This document shows, piece by piece, positions 43,933 through 52,937 of a stretch of 64,000 nucleotides of DNA. This DNA is from Hyphomicrobiales bacterium (GTDB lineage Bacteria; Pseudomonadota; Alphaproteobacteria; Rhizobiales; Rhizobiaceae), in NCBI GenBank assembly GCA_900471925.1, contig UCGV01000016.1, positions 1-64,000 of the forward strand, read 5' to 3'. Under the pieces are notes generated by a model, which was not told the DNA's origin, ran no database searches, and saw only the letters and a list, made by a program, of their open reading frames with translations. The position numbers and the translations under genes were made by a program. Every line of letters starts with the position of its first letter. Positions within the stretch are counted from its first letter, which is position 1.

Positions 43933-44814
43933 ATGGCAAGGATCGCTTTCATCGGCCTCGGCAATATGGGCGGGCCGATGGCCGCCAATCTCGTCAAAGC
44001 CGGCCACGAGGTTCTGGGTTTTGATCTGGCTGCGCCCATTCTGAAGGCGGCCGAGGAGAGCGGCGTCAAGCCAGCCAGCCATGCCAGCCAAGCGGTTAAG
44101 GAAGCAGAAATCGTCATCACGATGCTGCCGCAGGGAAAGCATGTGCTGACGGCCTGGGCTGATATATTGCAATCGGCAGCGCAGGGCACACTCGTTATCG
44201 ACTGCTCGACCATCGATGTCGAGAGCAGCCGCAAGGCACATGAAATGGCAAAAGCCGCAAGCTGCCTGTCGCTCGATGCGCCGGTTTCTGGTGGAACGGG
44301 CGGCGCAAGCGCCGGCACGCTGACCTTCATGGCCGGCGGCTCCGAAGAAGCCTTTGCCAAGGCGAAACCGATCCTCGAGGCCATGGGCAAGAAGATCGTC
44401 CATTGCGGCGAGGCGGGTGCTGGACAGGCGGCCAAGATCTGTAACAACATGATCCTCGGCATTTCCATGGTCGGTGTCTGCGAAGCCTTCGTCCTTGCCG
44501 AAAAGCTCGGCCTGTCACATCAGGCACTCTTCGATGTCGCTTCCACGTCGTCAGGTCAGTGCTGGTCGATCAATACCTATTGCCCGGTGCCGGGACCGGT
44601 GCCGACCTCGCCTGCCAACAATGATTACAAACCGGGCTTTGCAGCAGCATTGATGCTGAAGGATCTGAGGCTTTCGCAGGAGGCGGCCCTCGCAAGCGGT
44701 GCCTCGACGCCGCTGGGTGCCGAGGCTGCGCAGCTGTATGCGCTGTTTGAAAAACTCGGCAATGGCGGCAGGGATTTTTCCGCCATTATCGAGATGTTCC
44801 GCGAAAAGGTGTGA
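43933..44814 (+). CDS. mmsB: 3-hydroxyisobutyrate dehydrogenase-like enzyme
   Basis: A 293-aa beta-hydroxyacid dehydrogenase. The NAD motif is FIGLGNMGGPMAANL, the substrate motif DAPVSGGTGGA (115-125) and the catalytic lysine K168 in GAGQAAKICNN. The NYCPVPGPVP-like segment near residue 215 is typical of 3-hydroxyisobutyrate dehydrogenase (valine breakdown). Coupled to the GMC enzyme, it may oxidise the acid derived from its alcohol substrate. The exact substrate is inferred. Confidence 0.88.
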   Translation: MARIAFIGLGNMGGPMAANLVKAGHEVLGFDLAAPILKAAEESGVKPASHASQAVKEAEIVITMLPQGKHVLTAWADILQSAAQGTLVIDCSTIDVESSRKAHEMAKAASCLSLDAPVSGGTGGASAGTLTFMAGGSEEAFAKAKPILEAMGKKIVHCGEAGAGQAAKICNNMILGISMVGVCEAFVLAEKLGLSHQALFDVASTSSGQCWSINTYCPVPGPVPTSPANNDYKPGFAAALMLKDLRLSQEAALASGASTPLGAEAAQLYALFEKLGNGGRDFSAIIEMFREKV

Positions 44815-44821
44815 GGCAGGC

Positions 44822-45871
44822 CTACCGTTCCCAGTAGGCGCCGATGCTCATCTTATGGCGATCGTGATTGCGTTCCGTTTTCAGATAATCCCGGATACGC
44901 TTGGCCTCGGATCGCTCACAACCCGCCCAGACGAACGTGTCGGCATCGGCGCCATCAAGCGCATTCTTGATGGCGGCCTCGACCAGCCCCATCGTGCCGG
45001 CCGGTGCGCCATTGCGATGCATCCAGGTGATGGCAACCGATCCGGCTGAGGGTAGCGGCAGCTCTTCCGCGGCGCCATCGACCTCGAGAAAGATATGCAG
45101 ACGCGTTCCCGCGGGAGCCTCGGCTGCGATACGGGAAATAGCGGGAAGCGCCGTCTCGTCTCCGGCAAGGATCATAGATGTCGCATCGGGAACCCCGCCG
45201 CCACCGGGACCGAGCGCGCCGGCGATATCGCCGGGCTGCGCGTTCACCGCCCATTCGGCGCCGGGCATGTTTTCGCCCTCATGCAATACGAAATCGATAT
45301 CAATCTCTCCGCGCTCCAGATCGATGTTCCGGAACGTATAGATGCGCACGATCAGCGCATCGTCGTCCTTCGCCCATTCGATACGGCCGTCCGCGCGCAG
45401 CTTCGGCCAGACAGGTTTCCGGCCCTTCGGCGGAATGAGCAGGCGAAAATGCAGACCACCGTAGGCGAAATGTTTGGCATCGTCGCAGGCAACCGTCACG
45501 CGGCGCATGTGGGGGCTGATGTTGCGGGCGCCGATCACGCGGATTTCGCGCAGATCGGGCAGGCGATCGGCCTTGGGCGCATCCGACCATGTCAGCTCCA
45601 GAGTCTCCTCGCCGGCGAACTGGAAAAGATGGTCGGCAAGCACCGAACGCACGTTCTGAAGGGCGCGTGCACTCTTGCAGGAGAGTTCGATTGCGAGCTT
45701 AGGGCCCTCGTGGCGGATATCGGCCTTGCCGATCGTCATCTCCAGCGTCACCAGGTCGCCGACGCGTTTGACGGTACTGTGTTCGACGAAATGGGAGCAA
45801 AGCTCGTCGAGCATCCTGCCTGGATCGACGGCGATTGCGACGCCGGATGCGGTAAAAGGTGCAGCCATCAT
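44822..45871 (-). CDS. DUF2218 / siderophore-interacting protein fusion
   Basis: A 349-aa two-part protein. Residues about 7-96 match DUF2218 (MLDELCSHFVEH, then ALQNVRSVLADHLFQFAGEE). Residues about 105-349 form a ViuB-type siderophore-interacting FAD reductase (ISPHMRRVTVA, LRADGRIEWAKDDD, LAGDETALPAISRI, WAGCERSEAKRIRDYL). ViuB-type enzymes reduce ferric siderophores in the cytosol to release iron. It overlaps fhuB by 4 nt and is the last gene of the siderophore operon. The fused domain's role is unknown. Confidence 0.9.
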   Translation of the reverse strand: MMAAPFTASGVAIAVDPGRMLDELCSHFVEHSTVKRVGDLVTLEMTIGKADIRHEGPKLAIELSCKSARALQNVRSVLADHLFQFAGEETLELTWSDAPKADRLPDLREIRVIGARNISPHMRRVTVACDDAKHFAYGGLHFRLLIPPKGRKPVWPKLRADGRIEWAKDDDALIVRIYTFRNIDLERGEIDIDFVLHEGENMPGAEWAVNAQPGDIAGALGPGGGGVPDATSMILAGDETALPAISRIAAEAPAGTRLHIFLEVDGAAEELPLPSAGSVAITWMHRNGAPAGTMGLVEAAIKNALDGADADTFVWAGCERSEAKRIRDYLKTERNHDRHKMSIGAYWER

Positions 45872-47865
45872 TGCTTGATGTCCTTTCGCGAAAGCAGCCA
45901 GATGAGATAGGGCCCACCGATCAGGGCCGCGAAGAGGCCGACCGGCACCTGATAGGGATAGATGACGACGCGTGAGAGCCAGTCGGCCGTCATCAGCACG
46001 CCGGCGCCGAAGAGCACGCTTGCGGCGAGCTGCTGCCCCGGCCGATGGAAACCGGCAAGGCGTGCCAGATGCGGGGCAATCAGCCCAGTCAGGCTGAGCG
46101 GGCCTACGAGGAACGACGCGATTGCCGTCATCAGCGCGGCAAGGACTGTCAGAACCAGACGGCTTGCGCCGACGTGAAGGCCAAGGGATCGGCTGGAATT
46201 GCTACCAAGTGGCAGCATAATCAGCCAGCGGCCGAGGAAGGGCAGTGGCACCAGCAGCACGACGAGCGAGATGACCGCCGTCCAGGCTTCGAAGGCGCCG
46301 GCGCGACTGGTCGAGCCCGAGAGCCATGTCAGCAGGATATAGCCGCGTATGTCACCTTGCGCGAGCACTATGGTGACGACAGCCATGGCGAAGGCGCCAA
46401 TGCCGACACCGGCAAGCAGCATGCGTTCCGGCGAGAATTGCGCACGAGCGGAAATGGCGATCATCGTCCCGAAGGCGGCGAGTGCGCCAAGCGCCATGGC
46501 AAGCAGCATGATGACAGGTGACGGGAAGCCGAAGAGAAAGAGCGCGACTGTCAATCCGGCGCCGGCGCCGCTGCTAATGCCGAGCACTTCCGGACTGGCT
46601 ATCGGATTGCCGGTGACGCGCTGCATGATAAAACCGGCTGCCGCAAGCACGCCGCCGGCCCCGACCGCGACGATCGTTCGCGGCAGGCGGAAAGGCAGGA
46701 GATCGGCGAAGAACGTGCCGGTCGCCAGATGCCAGCCGTCATCGGCTGGCCCGAGCGAGAGGAAGGTGACGAAGAGCAGCAGGATCGCAGCCGACAGCAG
46801 GGTAAGGGCAGCGAATGGTTTCGCCATTCTCGTGATCGGCTGTGTCGAACGCGTCGCGACGGACGAGACTGAATGCACGCGCGGTAGCAGGAAAAGCAGC
46901 AGCGGTCCGCCGAGCAAAGCCGTGGCGGCGCCTGTCGGGGCGAGATCGGTAAAGCCGTGGCCGAGAATCTGTGTCAGGCAATCGGTGAGGAACAGCAGAC
47001 CGGCGCCGGTCAACGGTGCTGCCATCATCAGGCTTCCGGTGCTGCGTGCACCAAGCAGCTTGGCGATGGCGGGAGCAGCGAGGCCGAGAAAACCGATGAC
47101 GCCGACTTCGGCGGTAACCGAGGCGGCGAGCCAGACAGCGAGCGCGAGGATGGCAAAGCGTGCTGCATGGAGTGCGAGGCCGAGGCTCCTGGCGCTGCTG
47201 TCGTCGAGCGTCAGAATGCGCAGCGGACGCATTAGGATCAGGGCCGCGACGAAGCCGAGGGCGAGCCGGGGTGCTAGTGTAATCACGCCATTCCAGTCCT
47301 GCTGGCTCAGCGAGCCGGCACCCCAGATATAGATCGACATGGCATATTCGCCGCGCGCCAGGATCAGTGTAACGCTCAGGGCTGCGGCGATCATGCTGAC
47401 GATCATGCCCGACAGCGCGACGGTCACCGGATCGAGCCCGCGCCGCCAACTAAGCGCCAGCACGATCGCGACGGCACCTAGCCCGCCGCCGAAGGCGACG
47501 ATCTCCCTCGAAAGGCCGATCAGTAGCGGCGAGAAACTGAGCGCTGTCGTCATCGCCAGTTCTGCCCCGGAGGCTATACCGAGCGTGGAGGCATCAGCGA
47601 TCGGATTGCGCAGCACGCGCTGCAACAGCAAGCCGGAAAGGCCGAGTGCCGCACCGGCGATCAGCGCGAGGATTGCGCGAGGAAGGATGCTGTTCCAAAG
47701 CAGAACGCCATCGAGCATGGCTGCCTGAGTGGCGTCCGCCGGCACTTGCGGGCGCGTTGCAATCAGGAGCGCGAAGGCGACTGCACAAAGGGCCGGAAGC
47801 GCAATCGCCGCAAGCGGAAAATTGGTGCCTCGGGCGGGCTGGGCGATACTAGCCATCCCATGCAT
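45868..47865 (-). CDS. fhuB: Ferric hydroxamate ABC permease FhuB (double-length)
   Basis: A 665-aa permease made of two fused FecCD-type halves (about 1-330 and 335-665), each with about ten hydrophobic segments. This double length is diagnostic of FhuB (E. coli about 660). Repeated motifs are RLPRTIVAVGAGGVLAAAGF in the second half and the equivalent LPRAILALIAGAALGLSGLL in the first. It moves ferric hydroxamates across the inner membrane. Its start lies within the end of fhuD (17-nt overlap). Confidence 0.93.
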   Translation of the reverse strand: MHGMASIAQPARGTNFPLAAIALPALCAVAFALLIATRPQVPADATQAAMLDGVLLWNSILPRAILALIAGAALGLSGLLLQRVLRNPIADASTLGIASGAELAMTTALSFSPLLIGLSREIVAFGGGLGAVAIVLALSWRRGLDPVTVALSGMIVSMIAAALSVTLILARGEYAMSIYIWGAGSLSQQDWNGVITLAPRLALGFVAALILMRPLRILTLDDSSARSLGLALHAARFAILALAVWLAASVTAEVGVIGFLGLAAPAIAKLLGARSTGSLMMAAPLTGAGLLFLTDCLTQILGHGFTDLAPTGAATALLGGPLLLFLLPRVHSVSSVATRSTQPITRMAKPFAALTLLSAAILLLFVTFLSLGPADDGWHLATGTFFADLLPFRLPRTIVAVGAGGVLAAAGFIMQRVTGNPIASPEVLGISSGAGAGLTVALFLFGFPSPVIMLLAMALGALAAFGTMIAISARAQFSPERMLLAGVGIGAFAMAVVTIVLAQGDIRGYILLTWLSGSTSRAGAFEAWTAVISLVVLLVPLPFLGRWLIMLPLGSNSSRSLGLHVGASRLVLTVLAALMTAIASFLVGPLSLTGLIAPHLARLAGFHRPGQQLAASVLFGAGVLMTADWLSRVVIYPYQVPVGLFAALIGGPYLIWLLSRKDIKQ

Positions 47866-48724
47866 GGCTTAGCCCCTCCTGCAAGAGATCGGCGAAACGC
47901 ATGGCTGCGGGCAGCGCGCCGTAGGGATTGATCGAGCCGAGCACAAGCACGCGCTTTTCGCGCACGGCCGGCAACGCATTCCAGAAGGCGCTGGTCGAGA
48001 GCGCGGCGATCGCATCGGCGGGATGCGGCGGGATCATGACGATCCAGGCATCCGGCATCGAGGCCAGCGTCTCGATGCCGACGGGGGCCGCAGCCGAATA
48101 GCTGGTCGCACCCTGCCAGGCATTGGTCAGCCCGACGCGCTTCAGCACCTCGCCGAACATGCTGTCGGAGCCGAAGACGCGGAAATGCTTGGAGTCGCCG
48201 AGATTGATCGGGATGACTGGTCGTCCGTCGCCTACCGCAAATGCCGCCTTGTAGCGTTCGAGTTTTCCCGCAAGCTCTTCGACTAGCTGCCTTGCTGCGG
48301 CAAGCTGCAACCGTTCGCCGATCGCAAGCGTTGCCTGTTCGGCAAGCGCATAGGGGCTTTCGCCCGGCTTGTAGATCGCATGGCTTTCGACGGGCGCTAT
48401 CGGCTGCATAAGGGCATCCGCCCAGGTATAGAAATTCGAATTGAAGATCAGGTCCGGTCGGGCAGACCGCAGCACCTCGAGGTTCGGTGTGCCGCGCAGG
48501 CCGAGATCGGCGACATCATCCGGAACCGCTGGTGTTACAGCCACCTCTCGGAACTGGCGCAGTTCCGTTCCGGCGACCACATTGGCGCCGACCGCCAGCA
48601 GGGTTTCGAGGAGAGCCCAATCGAGGCTTGCGACACGCAGCCTGTCAGCCGCCCGCAGAAGTGCTGGGGCCGACAGCGTAGCCGCCGCACCGGCCAGGAA
48701 CTGCCTGCGGGTGAAGAATGCCAT
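47849..48724 (-). CDS. fhuD: Ferric siderophore-binding protein FhuD, Tat-type leader
   Basis: A 291-aa periplasmic binding protein of the FhuD group. The leader FTRRQFLAGAA followed by a hydrophobic stretch is a Tat motif, so it is probably folded before export. FhuD features include SLDWALLETLLAVG, the RPDLIFNSNF motif and a long backbone helix. It delivers ferrichrome-like hydroxamates to FhuB. Three bp separate it from fhuC. Confidence 0.9.
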   Translation of the reverse strand: MAFFTRRQFLAGAAATLSAPALLRAADRLRVASLDWALLETLLAVGANVVAGTELRQFREVAVTPAVPDDVADLGLRGTPNLEVLRSARPDLIFNSNFYTWADALMQPIAPVESHAIYKPGESPYALAEQATLAIGERLQLAAARQLVEELAGKLERYKAAFAVGDGRPVIPINLGDSKHFRVFGSDSMFGEVLKRVGLTNAWQGATSYSAAAPVGIETLASMPDAWIVMIPPHPADAIAALSTSAFWNALPAVREKRVLVLGSINPYGALPAAMRFADLLQEGLSHAWDG

Positions 48725-48727
48725 GGC

Positions 48728-49507
48728 TTACAACAGATAGCTGACCGGCTCGTTGCGAACCGGATGCGGGAAGACGCCCATACCGACGCCGAAGATCGAC
48801 TGCAGCATGTCGGCCTGCATGATATCGGCCGGCACGCCTTCGGCAGTGATCCGGCCGCGGTTGAGCGCGATGATCGCGTCGCAATAGCGCGCCGCGAGAT
48901 TGATGTCGTGCAAGACGATAACAACGGTCAGCCCGCGTTCATGGCTGAGTTCCTGCACCAGCGACAGCACGCTTGCCTGATGTGCGAGGTCGAGCGCCGA
49001 GGTCGGTTCGTCGAGCAGCAGGCAACGGGCATTCTGCGCGAGCATCATGGCGATCCAGGCACGCTGGCGTTCGCCGCCGGACATGCTGGCGACGAGACGA
49101 TCTGCAAAATCCTCGAGTTCGGTACGGACAATCGCTTCCTCGACCATATCGCGATCCGTAGCGCTGAAGCGGCCGAGAGTGCCATGCCAGGGGAACCGGC
49201 CGAGCGCCACCAGTTCCCGTACGGTCATGCCATCGGTTGCCGGCGTGAATTGCGGCATATAGGCGACATGGCGAGCGAAGGCGCGGCTGCCCCAGTCGGC
49301 AGCGGCCTTGCCGTCAAAGGAGACCGTGCCATCTTTCGGCGCGATCTGCCGGGCGATGATTTTCAGAAGCGTGCTCTTGCCGGAACCATTCGGGCCGACA
49401 AGGCCATAGATGCGACCGGCCTCGAGCGTCAGGTTGATACCATCAAGAATGGGTCTGGTGCCGATCGCATAATCGATCCCGGCAAGGGTCAGGAAGGGCG
49501 TGGACAC
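48728..49507 (-). CDS. fhuC: Ferric siderophore ABC ATPase FhuC
   Basis: A 259-aa ATPase with Walker A GPNGSGKST, signature MSGGERQRAWIAMMLA, Walker B LLLDEPTSALD and the switch HD in IVLHDINLAARYCD. It is the typical FhuC/FepC-like subunit for FhuB. The start is a GTG with GGAG about 10 nt upstream. It lies 91 bp after the receptor gene, so it may share the receptor transcript or have its own promoter. Confidence 0.93.
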   Translation of the reverse strand: MSTPFLTLAGIDYAIGTRPILDGINLTLEAGRIYGLVGPNGSGKSTLLKIIARQIAPKDGTVSFDGKAAADWGSRAFARHVAYMPQFTPATDGMTVRELVALGRFPWHGTLGRFSATDRDMVEEAIVRTELEDFADRLVASMSGGERQRAWIAMMLAQNARCLLLDEPTSALDLAHQASVLSLVQELSHERGLTVVIVLHDINLAARYCDAIIALNRGRITAEGVPADIMQADMLQSIFGVGMGVFPHPVRNEPVSYLL

Positions 49508-49580
49508 GAGGAAACTCCGGCTTTGCTGCGAGGGGTTCGGGAGAGACGAGCCCTCCCTTTATCGCAGCTTCCTGGAAAAC

Positions 49581-49587
49581 TAAACTC
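49581..49587. promoter_or_regulatory. Half-site TAAACTC upstream of fhuC
   Basis: TAAACTC repeats the left half of the palindromes upstream of the AraC gene and the receptor gene, and lies 74 bp upstream of fhuC. A single half-site is weak evidence by itself. Confidence 0.3.
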
Positions 49588-49598
49588 TATTTGTCAAC

Positions 49599-51773
49599 TT
49601 ACCATTTCTTGCTGAGCTTGAAAGTGACCGTGCGTGCATCGCCATAACCGCAGACCGTGAGGCCGCCGCAGCTCTCGACATATTCCTTGTCGAAGAGGTT
49701 CGCGACGTTGAGCGAGGCACCCCAATTGTCCTTTTCGTAGCGGATTGCCGCGTCAACGAGGGTGGCCGCCGGCACCTTCTCGGTATTGGCTTCATCCGCC
49801 CAAGACGTTCCCTGATGACGGACGCCGGCGCCGAAGCTCAAGCCCTCCATCGTGCCTGTCGTGACCGTATAATCGACCCAGAGCGATGCCGTCACTTTCG
49901 GTACGATGTAGGGCGACTTGCCGACGAGGGCGGGATTGGCGTCGTTCTCCGTCACTTCCATATCCGTATAGGCAAGCGAAGCGAGAACCTTCCAGTTGTC
50001 GGTGAGGTTGACCTTGCCCTCCAGTTCCGCGCCGCGCGAAACGACCTCGCCAAGCTGGCTCTGCGCGAAGGTCGCGGGGTTGGTCACCGTATTGTTGCGC
50101 TTGGTGATGTGGAAGACCGAGGCAGTCAGCGTGCCGTCGATGAAAGTCGGATCATATTTGATGCCACCTTCGAACTGTTGGCCTTCTTCCGGCTTCAAGG
50201 CGCCAGAGACGCCTGTGCCGATCAGAGGATTGAAGAAGGTTGCGGCGCTGACATAGGGGGTCAGGCCGTTGTCGAATTCGTACGCCAGACCGACACGTCC
50301 GCTGACGGCATTGTCATCCGAATTATAGGTCGTTCCGACAATCGCGTCGGAATCGGTGTCTACATAGTCATAGCGGCCGTTGAGGGTCAGCAACCAGCCG
50401 CCACCGAAATGGATCTGGTCCTGGGCATAGAGGCCGAGCTGCCGTTGCGTGACGGTCTGATCGATCTGCGTGCTGTTTGCCGGCTGCGGCAGGCCGTAAA
50501 TCGGATCGGTAGCGCTGATCGGCGTCGCGGAGATCGGCCAGGTCGGCCATTTCTGCAGATTGTCGAGATTGTAGTATTTGTAATCAAGGCCGACGAGCAT
50601 GTTGTGGGTGGCGCCGCCGAATTCGGCTTCGCCTTCCAGTCGGTTATCTATGCCGAAGGAATCGACGCCGGAGCGGCCTTCGAAGCCGATACGTGCCAGT
50701 TCGTAATCCGGGCCTGTCGGCACACCACCGACCCACCCGTTGAGGTACGGACCGATCTCGTGCTTGTCGAGTCGGCCGTAACGAAGGTTCTGGGAGAACT
50801 TGATGCCATTGTCGAATTCGTGTTCGAATTCGTAGCCGATCATCTTCTGGACATAGCTGCCGTCGTCGATATCAGGCTCGCCGTAGAAAGCGTCGCGCGG
50901 GATCTTGCCGAACGGGGCATCCTTGACCGTGCCGACATAGGGGAAAAAGCCATTGCCGGTATGCACCTGATCGAGGCCGCCGAGATAACCCCAGACCGTG
51001 AAGCGCGTTGCGTCGTCAGGAGCGATTTCGAGCTGCGGCATGATAAAGCCACGGAAATCATGGGAGAAATCGGAATAGTTGTCGCCGCCGGCGACCTTGC
51101 CGGTGAGGCGGTAGGTCATGGTATCGCTGGAGCCGACCTTGTCGGAGATATCAAAGCCAGTGAAAGCGTTGCCGTTACTATTGATGCCGATATCGGTGTA
51201 ATAGAGCGGCTCGTCGAGCGGGCGCTTGCGCACGAGATTGATGATGCCGCCCGGATTGGCGCCACCGTAGAGCACTGAGGCCGGGCCTTTCAGCACATCG
51301 ACACGCTCCAGCATGAAGGGATCGATTTGAAAGCCGCCGAACCCATAGCTGAAGAGGGTCAGGTTGTCGAAGAAGACACCGGTCTGTGTGGCGTTGAAGC
51401 CTCTGATGTAGAACCAGTCGGTGTCGGGATCGTTGCCATAGGGCTGAGCAATCACGCCGGGCGTATAGAGCAGCGCTTCATCGACCTTGTTGGTGATGCC
51501 GCGATCGTCCATTTCCTGCTTGCCGATGACAGAGACCGACTGCGGGATTTCGTTGATCGGCGTATCGCTCTTCGAGCCGGCCGAGGAGTTCTTGGCGACG
51601 TAACCTTTTACCGGAGCCGTATCGCTGTCACCGCCGCCCTGGACGACAATCGGCGCCAGCTGTGTTGGATTGGCGTCCTGCGCAAGAACTGGTGAGGCCG
51701 CCGTGATGCCGGCGACGGCCGTTCCTGCCAGTAGATATGCCCGGAAGATGAGCCCCTTGGCTTGTGCTCGCAT
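49599..51773 (-). CDS. fhuA: TonB-dependent siderophore receptor (FhuA-like)
   Basis: A 724-aa outer-membrane receptor. A signal peptide (about residues 1-31, ending VLAQ) is followed by a plug domain with IPQSVSVIGKQEMDDRG, GFNATQTGVFFDN and PASVLYGGANPGGIINLVRK. A 22-strand barrel ends in aromatic KLSKKW. It imports ferric siderophores using TonB energy. The order receptor-fhuC-fhuD-fhuB equals E. coli fhuACDB, so a hydroxamate ligand is likely. Upstream at 51836-51849 is a candidate AraC operator. Confidence 0.92.
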   Translation of the reverse strand: MRAQAKGLIFRAYLLAGTAVAGITAASPVLAQDANPTQLAPIVVQGGGDSDTAPVKGYVAKNSSAGSKSDTPINEIPQSVSVIGKQEMDDRGITNKVDEALLYTPGVIAQPYGNDPDTDWFYIRGFNATQTGVFFDNLTLFSYGFGGFQIDPFMLERVDVLKGPASVLYGGANPGGIINLVRKRPLDEPLYYTDIGINSNGNAFTGFDISDKVGSSDTMTYRLTGKVAGGDNYSDFSHDFRGFIMPQLEIAPDDATRFTVWGYLGGLDQVHTGNGFFPYVGTVKDAPFGKIPRDAFYGEPDIDDGSYVQKMIGYEFEHEFDNGIKFSQNLRYGRLDKHEIGPYLNGWVGGVPTGPDYELARIGFEGRSGVDSFGIDNRLEGEAEFGGATHNMLVGLDYKYYNLDNLQKWPTWPISATPISATDPIYGLPQPANSTQIDQTVTQRQLGLYAQDQIHFGGGWLLTLNGRYDYVDTDSDAIVGTTYNSDDNAVSGRVGLAYEFDNGLTPYVSAATFFNPLIGTGVSGALKPEEGQQFEGGIKYDPTFIDGTLTASVFHITKRNNTVTNPATFAQSQLGEVVSRGAELEGKVNLTDNWKVLASLAYTDMEVTENDANPALVGKSPYIVPKVTASLWVDYTVTTGTMEGLSFGAGVRHQGTSWADEANTEKVPAATLVDAAIRYEKDNWGASLNVANLFDKEYVESCGGLTVCGYGDARTVTFKLSKKW

Positions 51774-51835
51774 AGATTACCCCACTCGTGCCGCGGCTTA
51801 TGTTGCCGCAGTATGGCCTTGAATAAGTCGAGTGT

Positions 51836-51849
51836 TTAACTCAAATTTA
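51836..51849. promoter_or_regulatory. Candidate AraC operator of the receptor gene
   Basis: TTAACTCAAATTTA lies 63-76 bp upstream of the receptor start and matches the palindrome upstream of the araC-type gene (52866-52879) at 12 of 14 positions. Confidence 0.45.
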
Positions 51850-51935
51850 ATCAGGCGGATTGTCGTGATCGGGTGGAAATTGAACGTTCTTGGGCAATTT
51901 TCCGCGCTGCACGCAAAAGCCCTGATGTGTTGCAA

Positions 51936-52820
51936 TTACGCGATCTGCGCCTTTTTCCAGTTCGCCGGCGTGGTTCCCAGATTCTTGCGGAAGACGCGGG
52001 TGAAATGGGCCTGATCGGCAAAGCCGGTTTCCACGGCAATCGTCGTGAGAGGATATTCGCTGCGCACCAAAAGGTGCTTTGCGCGCTCAAGGCGCAGATT
52101 GGTCTGATACTGATGCGGCGCCACACCTGTCGACGCCTTGAAGGCATGGCTGAAATGCGATTGCGACAGGCCGGCGACCGATGCCAGCTCTTCAAGGCGG
52201 ATATTGCGCAGGCAATTTTCCTCGATGAAGTCGGTGGCGCGGCGCAATTGCCAGGCGGCAAGCTTGCTGCGCTTGCGTGGTTGCACCCGTGTGAGCTTCA
52301 GCACATCGATGATGAGCGAAAGCGAGAGGCCGTCGCCGTAGAGATCATGCAACGGTTCCGGATTGATGCATTCGGCGGCGATTAGTTGGGCGAGCGACAA
52401 CAGGCGCTCGTCGGAAAACAGCAGTTGCGCATTGGCAAGCCGTTGCGGATCGAGATCGTCGCCGAGCCGTCGGCTGATGGTCTCGACATCGAAATGGATG
52501 TCGAGATGGCGGACAGAATGCACATCCACCAGGTCGGCCCAGACTTCCATGTCGGCGGGTACATAGGAAATCGGTCGTCTTTCGGTATCCTGCACCGTGC
52601 CCTGGGCACGCGGCGAGAGTTTTACCCGCGAATTGCCCGGCCCGCGTTTTTCGAGGAGGATGAAAAGTCGCGGGTCGCGCGATACGTAATAGCCGCCGGA
52701 ATGCGGTGCGCAGTCCACATCCCAGACATCTGCCACTATGCCGTTCCACACCCGGCGATTGACGCCCTTGGTGACGGAAAAGCCGTGTATCTTGTTCTGC
52801 ATGCGCGGTTGAAACGTCAT
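51936..52820 (-). CDS. AraC-family regulator of the siderophore locus
   Basis: A 294-aa AraC regulator. The N-terminal domain (GFSVTKGVNRRVWNGIVADV, CAPHSGGYYVSRDP) precedes two C-terminal helix-turn-helix units (IRLEELASVAGLSQSHFSHA, TTIAVETGFADQAHFTRVF) and the closing FRKNLGTTPANWKK. The ATG at 52820 follows GGAAGTGG; the TTG at 52874 would place translation inside a palindrome. Located directly upstream of the receptor gene on the same strand, it probably activates it, perhaps with the siderophore as effector as for other AraC-type iron regulators. Confidence 0.88.
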   Translation of the reverse strand: MTFQPRMQNKIHGFSVTKGVNRRVWNGIVADVWDVDCAPHSGGYYVSRDPRLFILLEKRGPGNSRVKLSPRAQGTVQDTERRPISYVPADMEVWADLVDVHSVRHLDIHFDVETISRRLGDDLDPQRLANAQLLFSDERLLSLAQLIAAECINPEPLHDLYGDGLSLSLIIDVLKLTRVQPRKRSKLAAWQLRRATDFIEENCLRNIRLEELASVAGLSQSHFSHAFKASTGVAPHQYQTNLRLERAKHLLVRSEYPLTTIAVETGFADQAHFTRVFRKNLGTTPANWKKAQIA

Positions 52821-52865
52821 TTCCACTTCCGCCTCCGGCCATGCGGCCGAAATAAACCTTCGTAA

Positions 52866-52879
52866 TAAACTCAAGTTTA
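52866..52879. promoter_or_regulatory. Palindrome upstream of the siderophore AraC gene
   Basis: TAAACT-CA-AGTTTA is a perfect inverted repeat 46 bp upstream of the AraC gene start, and 12 of 14 bases recur upstream of the receptor. It is a candidate autoregulatory site. Confidence 0.5.
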
Positions 52880-52937
52880 ATACAGGAGGCGGAGCGGTAT
52901 GACAATCACCCAGTTCATGCGGGCCGAAAAGCCGATA

